A stretch of DNA of 60,315 bases. Source: Ectocarpus siliculosus (lineage: Eukaryota > Sar > Phaeophyceae > Ectocarpales > Ectocarpaceae). The notes beneath the pieces were generated by a model. The model was not told where the DNA came from and ran no database searches. It saw only the letters and a program-made list of their open reading frames with translations. How positions within the stretch are numbered: the stretch's first letter is position 1; each line of letters starts with the position of its first letter. Positions 44,068-54,845 of this stretch are shown in pieces. The position numbers and the translations under genes are program-made. The stretch is taken from the NCBI GenBank assembly GCA_000310025.1, contig FN648628.1:40677-100991 (forward strand), in the 5' to 3' direction.

Positions 44068-45359
44068 AACGAGTCTAGTCTTCGGGTGCACAGGTAACCC
44101 TGGCATATTTCGAGGACAAATCTTCGAGAACAACACTGTAGATGGTAAAAACTCCCAGAGCATGTTTTCTACTTGAAGATGCTTCGAGCTATGAAAGGAC
44201 CTTGTTACCTGGTAGTTATTTGAAAGGTTTGATGAACTAGGGCGAATATGGCGACATAACACAAACGAACGACACACACACCAGAACCAAAGGACACATC
44301 AACACCATGCGTCGAAACGTCATCAATCCAAGCTTTATTGCCCAAGCCGGCAACAAGCCGGTCCTCACTCCGACTCGGAGCTCTGACGACTCGTCGAAGA
44401 GTGACTCATCGCCCCCGGTGGGACCTTTCGGCGTGCTACGGGGCTTTGGCAGCCGAAGGGCTGCGTCTTGTCGAAGGGGTCGTTGATAGGGATCCCCTCC
44501 ATAAGGAGACTGTGCTCATCGTCACCTCTCTAAGTATGAACTTGTTTATATAGGAAATTATAGGGCGCTGGGGGGGGGGGGGGGAGGGGTCCTTTATACA
44601 AAAAAAATGCTAAAGTCCCCCATTGGGCAGTGGAGGACTCAGAGCTAAGACACCCCAAAACTCTCCGGCGTGAGATCCAAAATGGATCGGACGGTGGAGG
44701 GGGGTGGGTGTTCGTTGCTTGAAGTGGATCAATAAAACATCGAGCCATCAAACAAAGCTTATTTCTCACGTCGAGCAAGCTGAACGACCTGACCAACCAC
44801 GCAAAAACTGCGGAGCTAGATGTGCGGCACGCACAATGTATTGTTTTCGATTGGAGAGAGGCGAGCACAAAGCAGTAAGGAATTGTTGGCCAAACGTTCG
44901 GCAGATAGGTCTACTCGGGAGCGTAAGGGAGCGTAAGTGGGGTAGCAACCCATGGTGGAGCGTACCTGAGAAGCTGGATGTTGGTGTACGCTCCATCCCG
45001 GCGCGTGAGTAGGATTTTAGGCTATGCAAATCGTCCCTGAACTTATTGTGGTGAAAATGACCTCCGAGGAGGAAAGCCACGGGACTCGGAAATGATAAAT
45101 TGGGTGGTCGGGGGACGTCTGGGTGTTTACTAAGCAGAACGCCCGGCACAAGACTGGGGTACTTGTCCCAGGAGATGTGAACTTGGATCTAGACTACGAG
45201 CCTATGTTGGAGGCGCTATTTAGCGTCGGTGAGCCGGCAAGAGAACTGAAAGGAACCACAACCCCTATCGGACACTCGGATTGGGAAGGCCGAGTATTCC
45301 GTATACCTTCCTGAATAAACACGAAAAACAAGTGGCCACGGTCTAGTTGCTGTAGAGAT
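44068..45359. other. no supported gene; possible LINE 5' flank
   Basis: A short plus frame from an ATG at 44308 encodes a Ser/Asp-rich stretch (PTRSSDDSSKSDSSPPVG) before stopping. A G run lies at 44569-44588. The part after about 44700 may be the decayed 5' end of the LINE, but nothing allows a boundary to be set. Confidence 0.3.
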
Positions 45360-48300
45360 CATGAGGATGGTGAAGAAGCCGGGAGGATGGATGCAGAAAC
45401 TGGGGACACAGGTTGGAGCTGCTGCTGATCGGGATTCCAAGGGACATGACGAGGACCGAGTTCAAGAACTGTGGTGACAGGGAGGGACTGCACTGCCTAG
45501 CACGGGGATAAGTACGCAGAGAGCATGAACATTTCCGGGTGAAATTAACCAAGGGAGACAGCCAAGAGTGCTTGGGGGTTGACATCGAGAAGCTGTCGAA
45601 CTACGTAAGGAAGGTTGGATGGAGGGTTTGCGTCGCGAACATGATAGAAACAGACGAGGTAAGGAGACAAGAGGCGAGAGCGATGGAGGCGAGCAGGCAA
45701 GCCAGAAGAACGCCGAGAAGAAGCGGAAGACAAACGATAGAGTGCGCAAAATCTCCAATAGGGAAAAGCACAAGCGGAGAGTGGGGTCGTGGAACGTGTG
45801 CGGGTTCGCAAGGAATGAGCGCAAGCGGTTGGAAATAGTGGACCAAGTAGAACGAAGCGATCTAGATGTAGTGGGGATCCAAGAGACGTGTGAACTGGAG
45901 GATGAGGACGTGGTAAGCAAACAAGGGAAATACCAGTGGGTAGGGAAGGCAAGAAAGGGCTTAGACCCGAAGGCAAGGGGGGAGGGGGGAGTCCTGGTCA
46001 AGGAACACTTGTTTGATGTGGTGGAACTAGTGGTGAAAACGGAGTTCGAGGAAAGCCTATGGCTTAAGATGCCTGGGGAGCGGGGTGAAGGAACGTATAC
46101 GTCCCACCGTCGTCGAAGAAAGTCGCAAGCAAGGCGCAGGAGAACTTTGGGCAAATTGGGGAAGATGCCCAGAGGTTTAGTAGGAAGGGAGAAGTTGTCA
46201 TGGTGGGCGATTTCAACTCCAGAGCAGGGAAAGCTTCCAGTAGAGGGCATGCGATCGGGCAGCACCGAGAAGACTAAGTGAATGACAACGAAGTGAGGAT
46301 GCTTAGTTCTTCGGTAGCAACGAGCTGATGGTGTTGAACGGTAGGAGGGAATGCGATAAGCCGGAGTTCACCAGGCAAAGGGCAGTTCGCAATGAATACT
46401 CGATCCTCGATTACATCCTGGTAGATGGGGGGAGTACACAGATCCCAGAGCTGCACGTAAGTGGGATATAGGTTCGACCCACCACTTCCTCATATGGGCA
46501 AACATCCGACTGATCTAGAAAGACGGAGAGAAATAAACAGAGGAAAGTGTTCCGGTGGAAAGTAGAGCGTTTGGGAGACGAGGGGACACGGGATGAATTC
46601 CAGAAGGGACTGGCTGGAAAGGCTGGTAGTGTAGAACCCTTCAGGAAACTGCTCAGAAGCGTCGAAGACGGAGAGGTAGACGTACAAGCAGCAGGGGACA
46701 GGGTAATTGAAGGATGGGAATCCATAGTGAACACAACGGCAGAGAGAGTAGTGGGAAAGTAGGTGGTACGATGTGGGGTATCGGTTAAGTGGTGGGATGA
46801 CGAGCTGAAAGAAGAAATAGGGGAACGTAGAGAAGTCTTCAAGCAGTATCTGAGTGAGGGGTGTTAGGAGAGTTGGGAAAAGTACAGGGCCAAGAGGAAA
46901 CCGGTGAAGGGACTGAAAAAGAAGAAAAAGTGCATTAGGGACGAAGTAGTGCAGAAGGCCAACGGAGGCCTGAAGGGGAACGCCAAGCACATGTGGTAAG
47001 GGATTAGTGAGATGGTAAAAAATACCGCGCAAGGGGGGGATACAGGGGTAGCAGCTTTGCGAGGTGTGAACGGTGGACTAGTCAGCAGTGGGAAGGGAAA
47101 AAGGGAAGTTCTAGCAGGACACTACAAGAGACTTGGAGTGCCTTCGGAGAATGAAGCTTTTGACCAAGTGTTTAAGAAGGAGGTGGACGCATGGGCCCAG
47201 AAAGAAGAAGAGCCATCGAAGGCAGACGTTGGGAACGTAGAACTAGAAAAGGAGTTCACTGAGGACGAGGTTGAGGCGTGTGTGAACAAGCTGCAGTGCC
47301 ACAAAGCAGAAGGGGCGGATGGGATAGTAAACGAGTTCATGAAGTTTGGGGGGAAGGGGATGATCCAGCTGATGGTACTGCTGTACAACTGGGTGTGGAA
47401 AACGAATATCGGCCAAGTAGAGGAGTGGTTGTGAACTTGTTTAAGAAATGAGAGAAGACTCACCCAGGAAACTACATCACATTGTTGAACACAGTAGGAA
47501 AAGTATTTTGTAAGTTGCTGAACGATAGGATAGTGGGAGTATTGGAGAAATAACGTAGCATTAGTGAGGGCCAAGCAGGTTTCTGACAGAAGAGGGGGTG
47601 CGTAGACCACGTATTCACGGTAGGGAGAATCATCCAAGGTAGAAAGAGGGCGGGAAAGGCGACGCACTGCTTCTTCCTGGACGTGAACAAGGCATACGAA
47701 ACCGAATGGAGAAATGGGCTGTGGAAACATTTGTCCAAGTACGGAACCAAGGGGAGAATGTGGAGAGTGCTGAAGAAGATGACAGAGTGTACGAAAAGCA
47801 CGGTCATGCTAGACGGAGAACTGTCTAAATTCTTCGACATTGGGCAGGGGGTCCCACAAGGTTGCACGCTGTCCCCAACATTGTTCCAGGTGTTCACCAA
47901 CGATCTGTTGGAATTTGTAGAGGCAGTCCGAAAGGGAGTTCAAGTAGGGGACACGGAAACTTCGGTGTCAGGAATGCTGTTTGCGGATGATTTTGTTGGT
48001 ATGTCGGACACCCCTGAGGGACTGCAACTACAAATTGACGCGGCGAAGAAGTTTATTGATAAGTGGAGATTGTCTGCCAACGTTAAGAAGAGTTCCGTCA
48101 TGCTATGCAACGAGGTCAGGGAGGAACCAGTAGAACATAGATGGAAGTGAGGGATCGAGGAGATTGCAGCAGTGGACCAGTACATATACCTCGGAGTAGA
48201 GATCGCCAAAGACTGTTTGTGGAATGCACACATGTAGGATGCTCCAAGCGCACAAGTAATGCAGCCGTCCGGGCAGAATTGGGGATCCAATCCCTACGGT

Positions 48301-48723
48301 CGGGAAGAGACGCAAGGAAGCTGACATGGAAGTATCGCATGTGCGGGATGGGAGAGGAGAGGTTGCCGAGAATAGCATGGGAGGCGAAGTGGGCAAACAA
48401 AAAGAGGGGTAGACAACCCACGGAATGGGTCAAGGTTGTAGAGGACGTATGGAAGGGGTTAGACATCGACGAAGATGAAACGCTGGAAACGGAGGGTCTA
48501 CAGGGGTTCAAGGAGAAGATATCTGTGGCACTTCAAGGATTACCTACATGGACCAATGGATGCAGCGACAAAGCTTAAGATCAAATTCAGCACGGGGACA
48601 TAGGACTTCGAGAACGTCGACACGGTAGACGACGAAAACGACCAGTTCAAATGTGATCGCGGCTTCGAATGCGAAGACCGTGTTCATGTAGTCGCGGAAT
48701 GTCGGCTGTACAAATACGGAGAG

Positions 48724-49589
48724 GTAAGTGTTAGAAATATCAGTATCAACGAAAAAGACTGCTGTTATTCGTAGTTTTTCGTATTCTCTTGAGTACAACA
48801 CAGTATACGATGTCACATACATCATGAGCGATTTCAGTAGCACAAAACTATACCAGTTTCAGTATACGTGATAACGCACACGGTACAATAAGCTATCAAG
48901 GACGTAAGTTCAACTTGAAGAACAATATTGATGGATGCGCTAGATTCGTAACGGTTCGTAGAGTGTTTCCTAGATCGGGCATATTTTCGTGGAACGGTTT
49001 TCAGGAACGTTCTCAGATAAGGTCCAGAGTAAGATTAGAAAGGTTCCCGGAACGTTTCCGGAACGGTGCTTTTGGTCTTGTAGAATGGTATTTGGTTACC
49101 AGAACGTTCCCGAAACCGTTCCGGACCGGTACTTAGGTTCTTCGCAGTTTCGTCGGTAATCGACAAAAACGCTGACCAGGCAGGGCGCACGCCCCCCACC
49201 GGAGCTCACTCTGTTTCCTGCCCAGTTTAACAATACAACAAATTTGTACAACATCTGTTTCTCATTTCTCTTCAAACCAAATCCCATTGGGCTGTAGAGT
49301 CACGTCTACAGTGCACCTCAGCACACCTGTCAGCAAGGTGCGGTACACGCTTCTGTTACCTTGCTTGCTCACTGCTGCTACCGCCGTAGCACAGGTCACT
49401 TGAACAGATAGGTAGACTTCTGACTTGCGTCCATCAGCCTATTATCTTAATTTTAGTGACGACCTCTTTTCAGCAGATCTGACGTTCGCTGAAAAGAAGA
49501 CACCAAGCAATCCAACACCAGCAAAACCACCAGGCAACTGTTCTTGACTACACAGTCTTAGCAGACCCTACGCCTCTGATTTTCAACAG
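48724..49589 (+). other. intron-like insertion inside the LINE
   Basis: The segment begins GTAAGT after GGAGAG and ends TTTTCAACAG before GAAGTG. A branch-like CTGAT lies shortly upstream of the acceptor. Removing it joins CRLYKYGE to EVYMTELGKQ in one frame, at a codon boundary, exactly where the LINE protein should continue. Inside are many GGAACG/CGTTCC words (48970-49130) and no retroelement coding. No terminal inverted repeats or clear target duplication were found. A retroelement that moves through spliced RNA should not keep an intron, so insertion after integration is the likeliest history. Confidence 0.65.
48968..49132. repeat. cluster of GGAACG/CGTTCC words
   Basis: About a dozen GGAACG, GGTTCC or CGTTCC hexamers occur in 165 bp, several in palindromic pairs (CCGGAACGTTTCCGGAACGG, then GAACGTTCCCGAAACCGTTCC). 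This could be a decayed short palindromic repeat or a binding-site cluster. It lies inside the intron-like insertion. Confidence 0.6.
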
Positions 49590-49830
49590 GAAGTGTACAT
49601 GACTGAGCTGGGAAAACAAGAGACGTACAGGGAGATGTTTGTGGCATGGAATAGAGAGGAGAGGACGGTAGCTGTACTGGGGAGTAGGAAATGATTTGAA
49701 AAGGCGGGAAGGGATATCGTTAGGATAGACAGAGTAGGGAAGACATTTTTGAGCCACTTTTGGCAAAGTAGGAAGGAACGATTGGCCATCGGTGATCGGT
49801 CCTGTCTGTGGAAACAATGCTCCGTACTCT

Positions 49831-50157
49831 CGAGGACGCGTGGTCAATGGTCTAACCGCAAAGGCATAGAAAACATTAGAGTACGCCCCCCCCCCCCAAG
49901 AGAGGTCCAAAATAAAGTTGTGTCGGGTAGGTGTCGGAAAAAAACTTTTTGTACGCCCTTGTTGGAGGGCATGATAATCACGACTGCTCAGATTCGATCC
50001 AAAAATGCACACATCATTGGTTGATTTCATCGTGCACTCGCCAACGTGACGTGGTATTGGTCTCGCGGCATAGCTGTTGCGCCTGAAATACGTGGTCTGC
50101 AGAAATGTCTACAGCTAGAACCCAATCCAACTTGGAACACACGGGGTGCAATAGATC
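49831..50157. other. spacer between LINE tail and copia remnant
   Basis: Contains a C run (49888-49898) and no recognisable coding. The exact 3' end of the LINE could not be placed. Confidence 0.3.
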
Positions 50158-51120
50158 GCTGATACAACCTTTGGAATCACAGAGGATTGTCACCGAAGAT
50201 GAAAGACTCACTGCATCTGGAGCTGGAGCCCACACTGCACAAGCCGTTGTCATTGCAACTGCCTATGGTAGAGCTTGTTCCTGACTGGCAGCAAGTTCCC
50301 TCTGGCTCTTTCCCGTCTGGCAAGAGGTGGTTCTGGCATGACGCGACGACACAAGCGGAAACTGACCGGGAATCAACCGAAGGGGGATGAGGCACGGGGG
50401 CGGGACGTGAACCGGGAGGTTGACACACATCCGATTCAAATAGGGTCGTTGATGTGGCTTGCAACGCGAACGAGGCCAGACTTTGCGAATGAATGCGGCG
50501 AGAGCGGTGGCTAGGTATTGTGCTTGTCCCAAAAACATCCATTGGAGAGCATGTCTTGGTATCTTGGGGTATGTGCTAAGGATGTAGTGTCTTGGGTTTT
50601 ACATTTAGGAGGGGCAGTGTAGAAGGGTTGGTTAGAGGTTTTCGCAGATGCAGACTACGCAAGCAAGGCTGCCGATAGGAGGTCTGTGTCAGGGGGTTTG
50701 GTTTTGTGTGGCGGGGGATGTATTTCTTGATTCTCGAGGACGCAGAAGTGTGTAACGTTGAGCACTACAGAGGCGGAGTATATCTGTCTTGCGGATGTGC
50801 TGCAGAAGGTGTTGTTCTTGATACAGTTGTGCATGTGGCGTTTTATGTTGCCAGATGCGGGCATGCCGTGCATTCCGGTGCATGAGGATAGGGGGTTGTG
50901 GCGCAATTTTAAGCACATTGATTGGTTGACGTGAGGCACCACTTTGCCAGGGAGCTTGTAGGACCACTTGATATCAGGGATCTTGTAGGGAGGAAGGAGT
51001 ATTCGATTTTTCACTTGGAGTCAGCGTACCAACATGCCGACTTTCTCACGAAGGCGCTTCACGTGGGAGATTGTGAGTCCCATCGTAATTTCGTGATGAG
51101 TGTGGGTCCGCGAGATTTGG
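50158..51120 (+). mobile_element. decayed Ty1/copia RT-RNase H carboxyl end
   Basis: Across several frames the translation follows a copia polyprotein end: IGSLMWLATRTRPDFAN, then ARAVARYCACPKNIHW, LEVFADADYASKAADRRSVS, GGLVLCGGGCIS, SRTQKCVTLSTTEAEYICLAD, MLPDAGMPCIPVHED, KHID and a final HADFLTKALH, then ESHRNFVM. These are the RNase H DxD/STTEAE and terminal ADFLTK signatures. At least six stops and three frame changes make it dead. Gag, integrase and clear LTRs were not found. Confidence 0.85.
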
Positions 51121-51275
51121 TTTTTATTTGTGTTAGATCAAATGGTAGATGTCGGAGACGCGACTTTCTGCCCTCGCTAGCGCTGCACGCAGTCTGCCCC
51201 GAGAGCGCGCGGCACGCCGGGAGAGCCCTCGCAACACAGGGCTATCGGTAGGTGTAAGTATCGCTTCGAGGCGAG
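51121..51275. other. downstream flank of copia remnant
   Basis: GC-rich anonymous stretch, possibly 3' untranslated or LTR sequence of the copia remnant. No second LTR copy was found in the window. Confidence 0.25.
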
Positions 51276-51277
51276 GT

Positions 51278-51370
51278 CTACGGGCGGAGAAACCGCGAAA
51301 AACTAGGCTCTAGGCTCACGAGAGCATCAGGATTGCATTTCCTGCAATCTCGTGAGCCCTCAGCCCGTAG
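51278..51370. repeat. long bulged hairpin (nested inverted repeats)
   Basis: Three nested arm pairs lie on one axis: CTACGGGC (51278) with GCCCGTAG (51363); GGCTCACGA (51313) with TCGTGAGCC (51350); GATTGCA (51331) with TGCAATC (51343). Together they give a 93-bp hairpin with unequal bulges. Confidence 0.8.
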
Positions 51371-51961
51371 GACATCGGTCTATAGGTCTATACTCACAGG
51401 ATGTCGGGATGCATTAGACTTGATATTAGAGTGGATGCACGTGAGGTAGTTTTTTTTTTCGGCGCGCAACAAGGGACCCCTTGCCTTCACGAACACGTAA
51501 ACCTCGGACAAAGTAGAGTACTGTCGCCTCATATGGCGGTGGCCGTTCGTTGCTGAACCCAGTTGTTCCAAGTAGAAACTGCGGACATGGACGACATGCA
51601 TGTGGATTGCACACCCATGTGAAATGGATCGATCGCCTGACAACCTTGCTGCCGAAATTCCTTTGGCTTCGGTCCTTACTTTGAATTGGTACATCCCTCG
51701 TATCCAAGGCGTTCCAGTTGCGCTTCACTCGTTGAATATCAAAGCAATCAACCGTCATAATGTGCGATGGAGAAAATAAATTGCGACGCGGTGGCACCAT
51801 TTCTCATTAATCGACCAGAACGAGTCGATACCGTGGCACGAAACGAACCCGTGAATCTGCGTCTACATTCCGGTGGAAACGATCTTGCGAACACTGAGGT
51901 ATGATACCTGAAACGCTGTGTATGTACTTCGCCGTGCTGTGGCCATCCCTGAATGTAATAC
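51371..51961. other. no recognised gene
   Basis: Anonymous sequence with frames up to 124 codons on the minus strand and no domain. It may be flanking material of the copia remnant. Confidence 0.3.
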
Positions 51962-51962
51962 G

Positions 51963-52116
51963 TGCGTCGCTGTACAACTCTACACCCGCTCTTGCACAAC
52001 GTCGGTATGACGCCATAGTCATGATGTACTGTGGTAAAGCTACATTTATCATCATATTTATCATCATAGATTCGGCGCTCGCTGCAAAAGCGCGTGTAGA
52101 GTTGTACAGTGACGCA
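51963..52116. repeat. inverted repeat whose arms both encode VELYSDA
   Basis: The arms 51963-51985 and 52094-52116 are reverse complements over 23 bp with one mismatch. On the plus strand the right arm reads ARVELYSDASYE, and on the minus strand the left arm reads ARAGVELYSDAR. The peptide resembles the first aspartate motif of a retroelement RNase H, so an inverted duplication of an RNase H scrap is likely. Confidence 0.5.
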
Positions 52117-52340
52117 TCTTACGAATAGCATGGGGAAAATACTTGTACAGTATGTTCGCGAGGTGGATTATGCCATCCTTACGAAGGCTACTGCGGTAGT
52201 ACTCATGTGTGGTTTTGAGCTATGCGGGTGCGCAAGTGCGTGACCGTCCATCGGTCGTTTGGATCTTCCGGGTATCTCCGGTAGTAGAATCTTGAGTGGA
52301 TAACATTATTGGGTCTTGTCTTTTTGCTGTTTTCATGAAG

Positions 52341-52895
52341 CACCATGGAGCACCATGGAGCACTTGATTTGCAAAGTATTTCTCACGCTTCCCATGGAGC
52401 ACCAAAGAGCACCATGGAGCACTTGATAGGTAAAATGTTTCACACTTTTCCCATGGAGCTTCATGGAGCACCGTGGACCACCATGGAGCACTTGATTTGT
52501 GAAATGTTTCATACTTTTCCCATGGAGCTCCATGGAGCACTTGATTGGTAGAATGTTTCACACTTTTCCCATGGAGCACCATGGAGCACTTGATTTGTAA
52601 ATTGTTTCACACTTTTCCCATGGAGCTCCATGGAGCACCATGGAGCACTTGATTTGTAAAATGTTTCACACTTTTCCCATGGAGCACCATGGAGCACTTG
52701 ATTTGCAAAATGTTTCACACTTTCCCTATGGAGCACCATGGAGGACCATGGACCACCATGGAGCACTTGATTTGTATAATGTTTCACACTTTTCCCATGG
52801 AGCACCATGGAGCACCATGGAGCACTTGATTTGTATAATGTTTCACACTTTTCCCATGGAGCTCCATGGAGCACCATGGAGCACTTGATTTGTAA
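52341..52895. repeat. nested satellite: CCATGGAGCA words within 48-71-bp units
   Basis: Ten copies of ACTTGAT(T)TGTAAAATGTTTCACACTTTTCC-type sequence occur at spacings of 48 to 71 bp. Unit length varies because the CACCATGGAG word inside each unit is present one to four times. CCATGG palindromes recur throughout. All frames are open on both strands and encode the repetitive MEHLICKMFHTFPMELHGA type, with no evidence of real protein. Confidence 0.9.
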
Positions 52896-53520
52896 ATCAC
52901 AAGCTGCTGGTGTAGACTATTATCATCCGGATGCATATCAAATCTCCACATTGATTGGTGCTGTTGTCTACGAGCCTCCGATACGACGCCGTATGTTGTT
53001 CCAAAGCGGAGGTGACAACACCTGAGTGAATGGATGTGATGTTCGATCTCATCCATGTATGTATGCATTTCCTCCTCATAAAATCCCCCCCCCCCCCCCC
53101 CTTACGTTTGGTGATATTTCCATTCCACGAAATCTATTGTAATGTATCCTTTTTTTTCTTACCGCCGATTACAGTACATGTCTACTCTACGGACGGACGC
53201 GTGGAAATCACATCGTCTAAGACTTACTCACATACCCTTCTTTCGTAGCGATGCCATGATCGCCTCTACTTCCTTTGCCCGTGTCGAACCAATATTATAC
53301 CCGTCCCACGCATGCTGGCCGCCCCACTACGATCGTTTTACTCCACTGGCGCGAGGAGCGCGAGCAAGTACGAATATGCCGTAAGTGACGCAAGAAAGCA
53401 CACCCCTGGTGATAAGATTTTGGAGTTTCAAAAATTGTCACCGGGTGTGCTTTCCTGGAGTGGGTGTGCAATCTTGTGCCACCGCTGTGACAATGTGCAC
53501 GTTGACAGAGCCCGCAATCA
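52896..53520. other. no recognised gene
   Basis: A C run lies at 53085-53100. A possible hairpin of GAAAGCACACCCCTGGTGA (about 53395) with TCACCGGGTGTGCTTTC (about 53440) suggests the left border of the repeat block that follows. Confidence 0.35.
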
Positions 53521-54050
53521 GGGGGTGTGACAAATCAAGGGTGTATGGAAAAAAGGGTGTGTGATAACATATTCTCCTGCTCCATCATTCATTCCTTAAA
53601 GGGGTGTGATAAATGAAGGGGTGTGTTAAGGAAGACCCGATTCGCAGGATATCCGTCGATTGACTTTTACCAGAATCGGTACACCTTCGCATATGGCGTC
53701 AGCGGCAGGATGCTGGTTCGAATCTCCGTGGGTGCACAAAATTCTCCTAACTTGGACATTTTCCCATGGACAGAACGTGTGTCAGTCCTGAGAACACCCT
53801 TCCTTGGAGTCGATCCTACAAAGAACCTTGTGACACTTCCATCAAAATTACCCGTCCTGGCCACAAGCGGGCGGAGTGTTACGGAGGACGGACCCGATTC
53901 GCAGGGTATCCGTCGATTGACTTTTCCCAGGATCGGTTCACCTTCGCAGGTGTGTGAAAAATACGGGGTGTGATAACAACGTTGCCAGCAGATTGCGGCT
54001 CCAACATCATTCCTTTGAGGGTGTGAACAAAACGGGGGGTTGATCCTGTA
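53521..54050. repeat. GGGTGTGA repeat block with a 55-bp direct repeat 257 bp apart
   Basis: CCCGATTCGCAGG(A/G)TATCCGTCGATTGACTTTT.CCAG.ATCGGT.CACCTTCGCA occurs at 53636-53690 and 53893-53949. Around these, GGGTGTG(T/A)GATAA words recur near 53525, 53564, 53600, 53619, 53964 and 54018, several followed by a TTGCC/CAACATCATTCCTT-type phrase. The block has the look of a non-autonomous element family with internal duplications. Confidence 0.65.
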
Positions 54051-54845
54051 TCTCCATGTTGCCAACTATTTTCTGCCCCCACATCATGTTATATATACTT
54101 ACAGGATGGTCGTCGTGACGTGATACATTTCTTGTTATTATGGAAAAAAATAAAAAAAGATGGCTCGATTTTTGAATTTCTTCAGCAGTATGGACCAGAC
54201 GCCGACTTTACATGGAAGTCGTACGAGTGTCGACTTAGTTGTGCTGTCACAGCATCTTCCACGCACTTCTTCTGCCAGTGCTGGTTTGTTGATTGGAGTC
54301 TTGTAGGTCGAGATACAGCAGTGGGATTCTCGGGTTGTGGAGGCAAAAGTGAACCAGAGCAAAAAATTCCATGCATAGCTCGATTACTGCTGCTGTGTTT
54401 TTGCTACAGCAGTATGGACTAGACGCCGAACGACGTCCGCGTGCTACAAGTACCGCAACGACCTAACGGGATGGGATACTTCCTGCCACGGCGAAGAATA
54501 GTACAGTGCGATGCAAACATCCGTTCGTGTGTCGCGCGGCTGCCACATGTGTCGACGACAGGTACACGTAGAGCTCTCGCCATGTTGTCGTTACCGCGCA
54601 GGAGGACCCCTCGGAGATGTTCCACATGGTGCTACAACGACAGCAGTACTACTGTACATAGATGTCGTAAGGAGAGTGGAGTTGTGCTGTCACGGCATCT
54701 CCCACGCACTCTCCTACCGGTGCTTGTGTCGATTGGAGTCTTGTAGGCCGAAGTACAAGAGTGGGTTGGACTCCCGGGTTGTGGAAGCAAACCTGCCTGC
54801 AACAACAGAGAAGGCGGTGTTCTATTTACTATAATAGAGTATCTC
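54051..54845. repeat. internal duplication of about 0.45 kb, anonymous
   Basis: CGTACGAGTGTCGACTTAGTTGTGCTGTCACAGCATCTTCCACGCACT..TTGATTGGAGTCTTGTAGG at about 54220-54307 is repeated with changes at about 54667-54748 (GGAGTTGTGCTGTCACGGCATCTCCCACGCACT..CGATTGGAGTCTTGTAGG). CAGCAGTATGGAC(C/T)AGACGCCGA also occurs twice (54183 and 54408). No protein family is recognised. Confidence 0.6.

Larger units (their letters stand above)
45360..49830 (+). mobile_element. decayed APE-type non-LTR retrotransposon (LINE)
   Basis: Parts in order: a basic lead (about 45615-45780); an AP-type endonuclease remnant (VGSWNVCGFARNER, DVVGIQETCE and near 46200 MVGDFNSRAG, then ILDYILVD); a linker region (46540-47000); and a reverse transcriptase remnant. 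The RT shows a fingers stretch (FTEDEVEACVNKLQCHKAEG), FFLDVNKAYE, GVPQGCTLSP at about 47848, and the catalytic FADD at about 47980. A zinc-knuckle-like CDRGFECEDRVHVVAEC follows at 48640-48700, then a 3' tail from 49590 (EVYMTELGKQETYREMFVAW). These proteins nick target DNA and copy the element's RNA into it. Stop codons and frame changes occur throughout (for example near 46279, 46759, 47431, 47453 and 48148), so it is inactive. The tail is split by an 866-bp intron-like insertion. An inverted partial copy lies at 9612-9845. Confidence 0.85.

Noticed and set aside
47122-47730. 202-codon minus-strand frame (and similar minus frames at 45462-46265 and 46490-47032)
   Set aside because: These are antisense shadows of the LINE coding region. 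The plus strand has clear endonuclease and reverse transcriptase motifs.
50187-50514. Independent small genes in the 50.2-50.5 kb region
   Set aside because: The translated words match the carboxyl part of copia polyproteins in several frames, so the short ORFs are pieces of one decayed element.
52341-52895. Possible CRISPR-like or protein-coding repeat
   Set aside because: Unit spacing is irregular, there are no unique spacers, and the context is eukaryotic. The open frames follow from the repeat.
53695-53745. tRNA-like TGGCGTCAGCGG plus GGTTCGAATCT words
   Set aside because: The A-box-like to B-box-like spacing is only about 23 bp and the flanks do not form an acceptor stem. It may be a repeat-internal coincidence.
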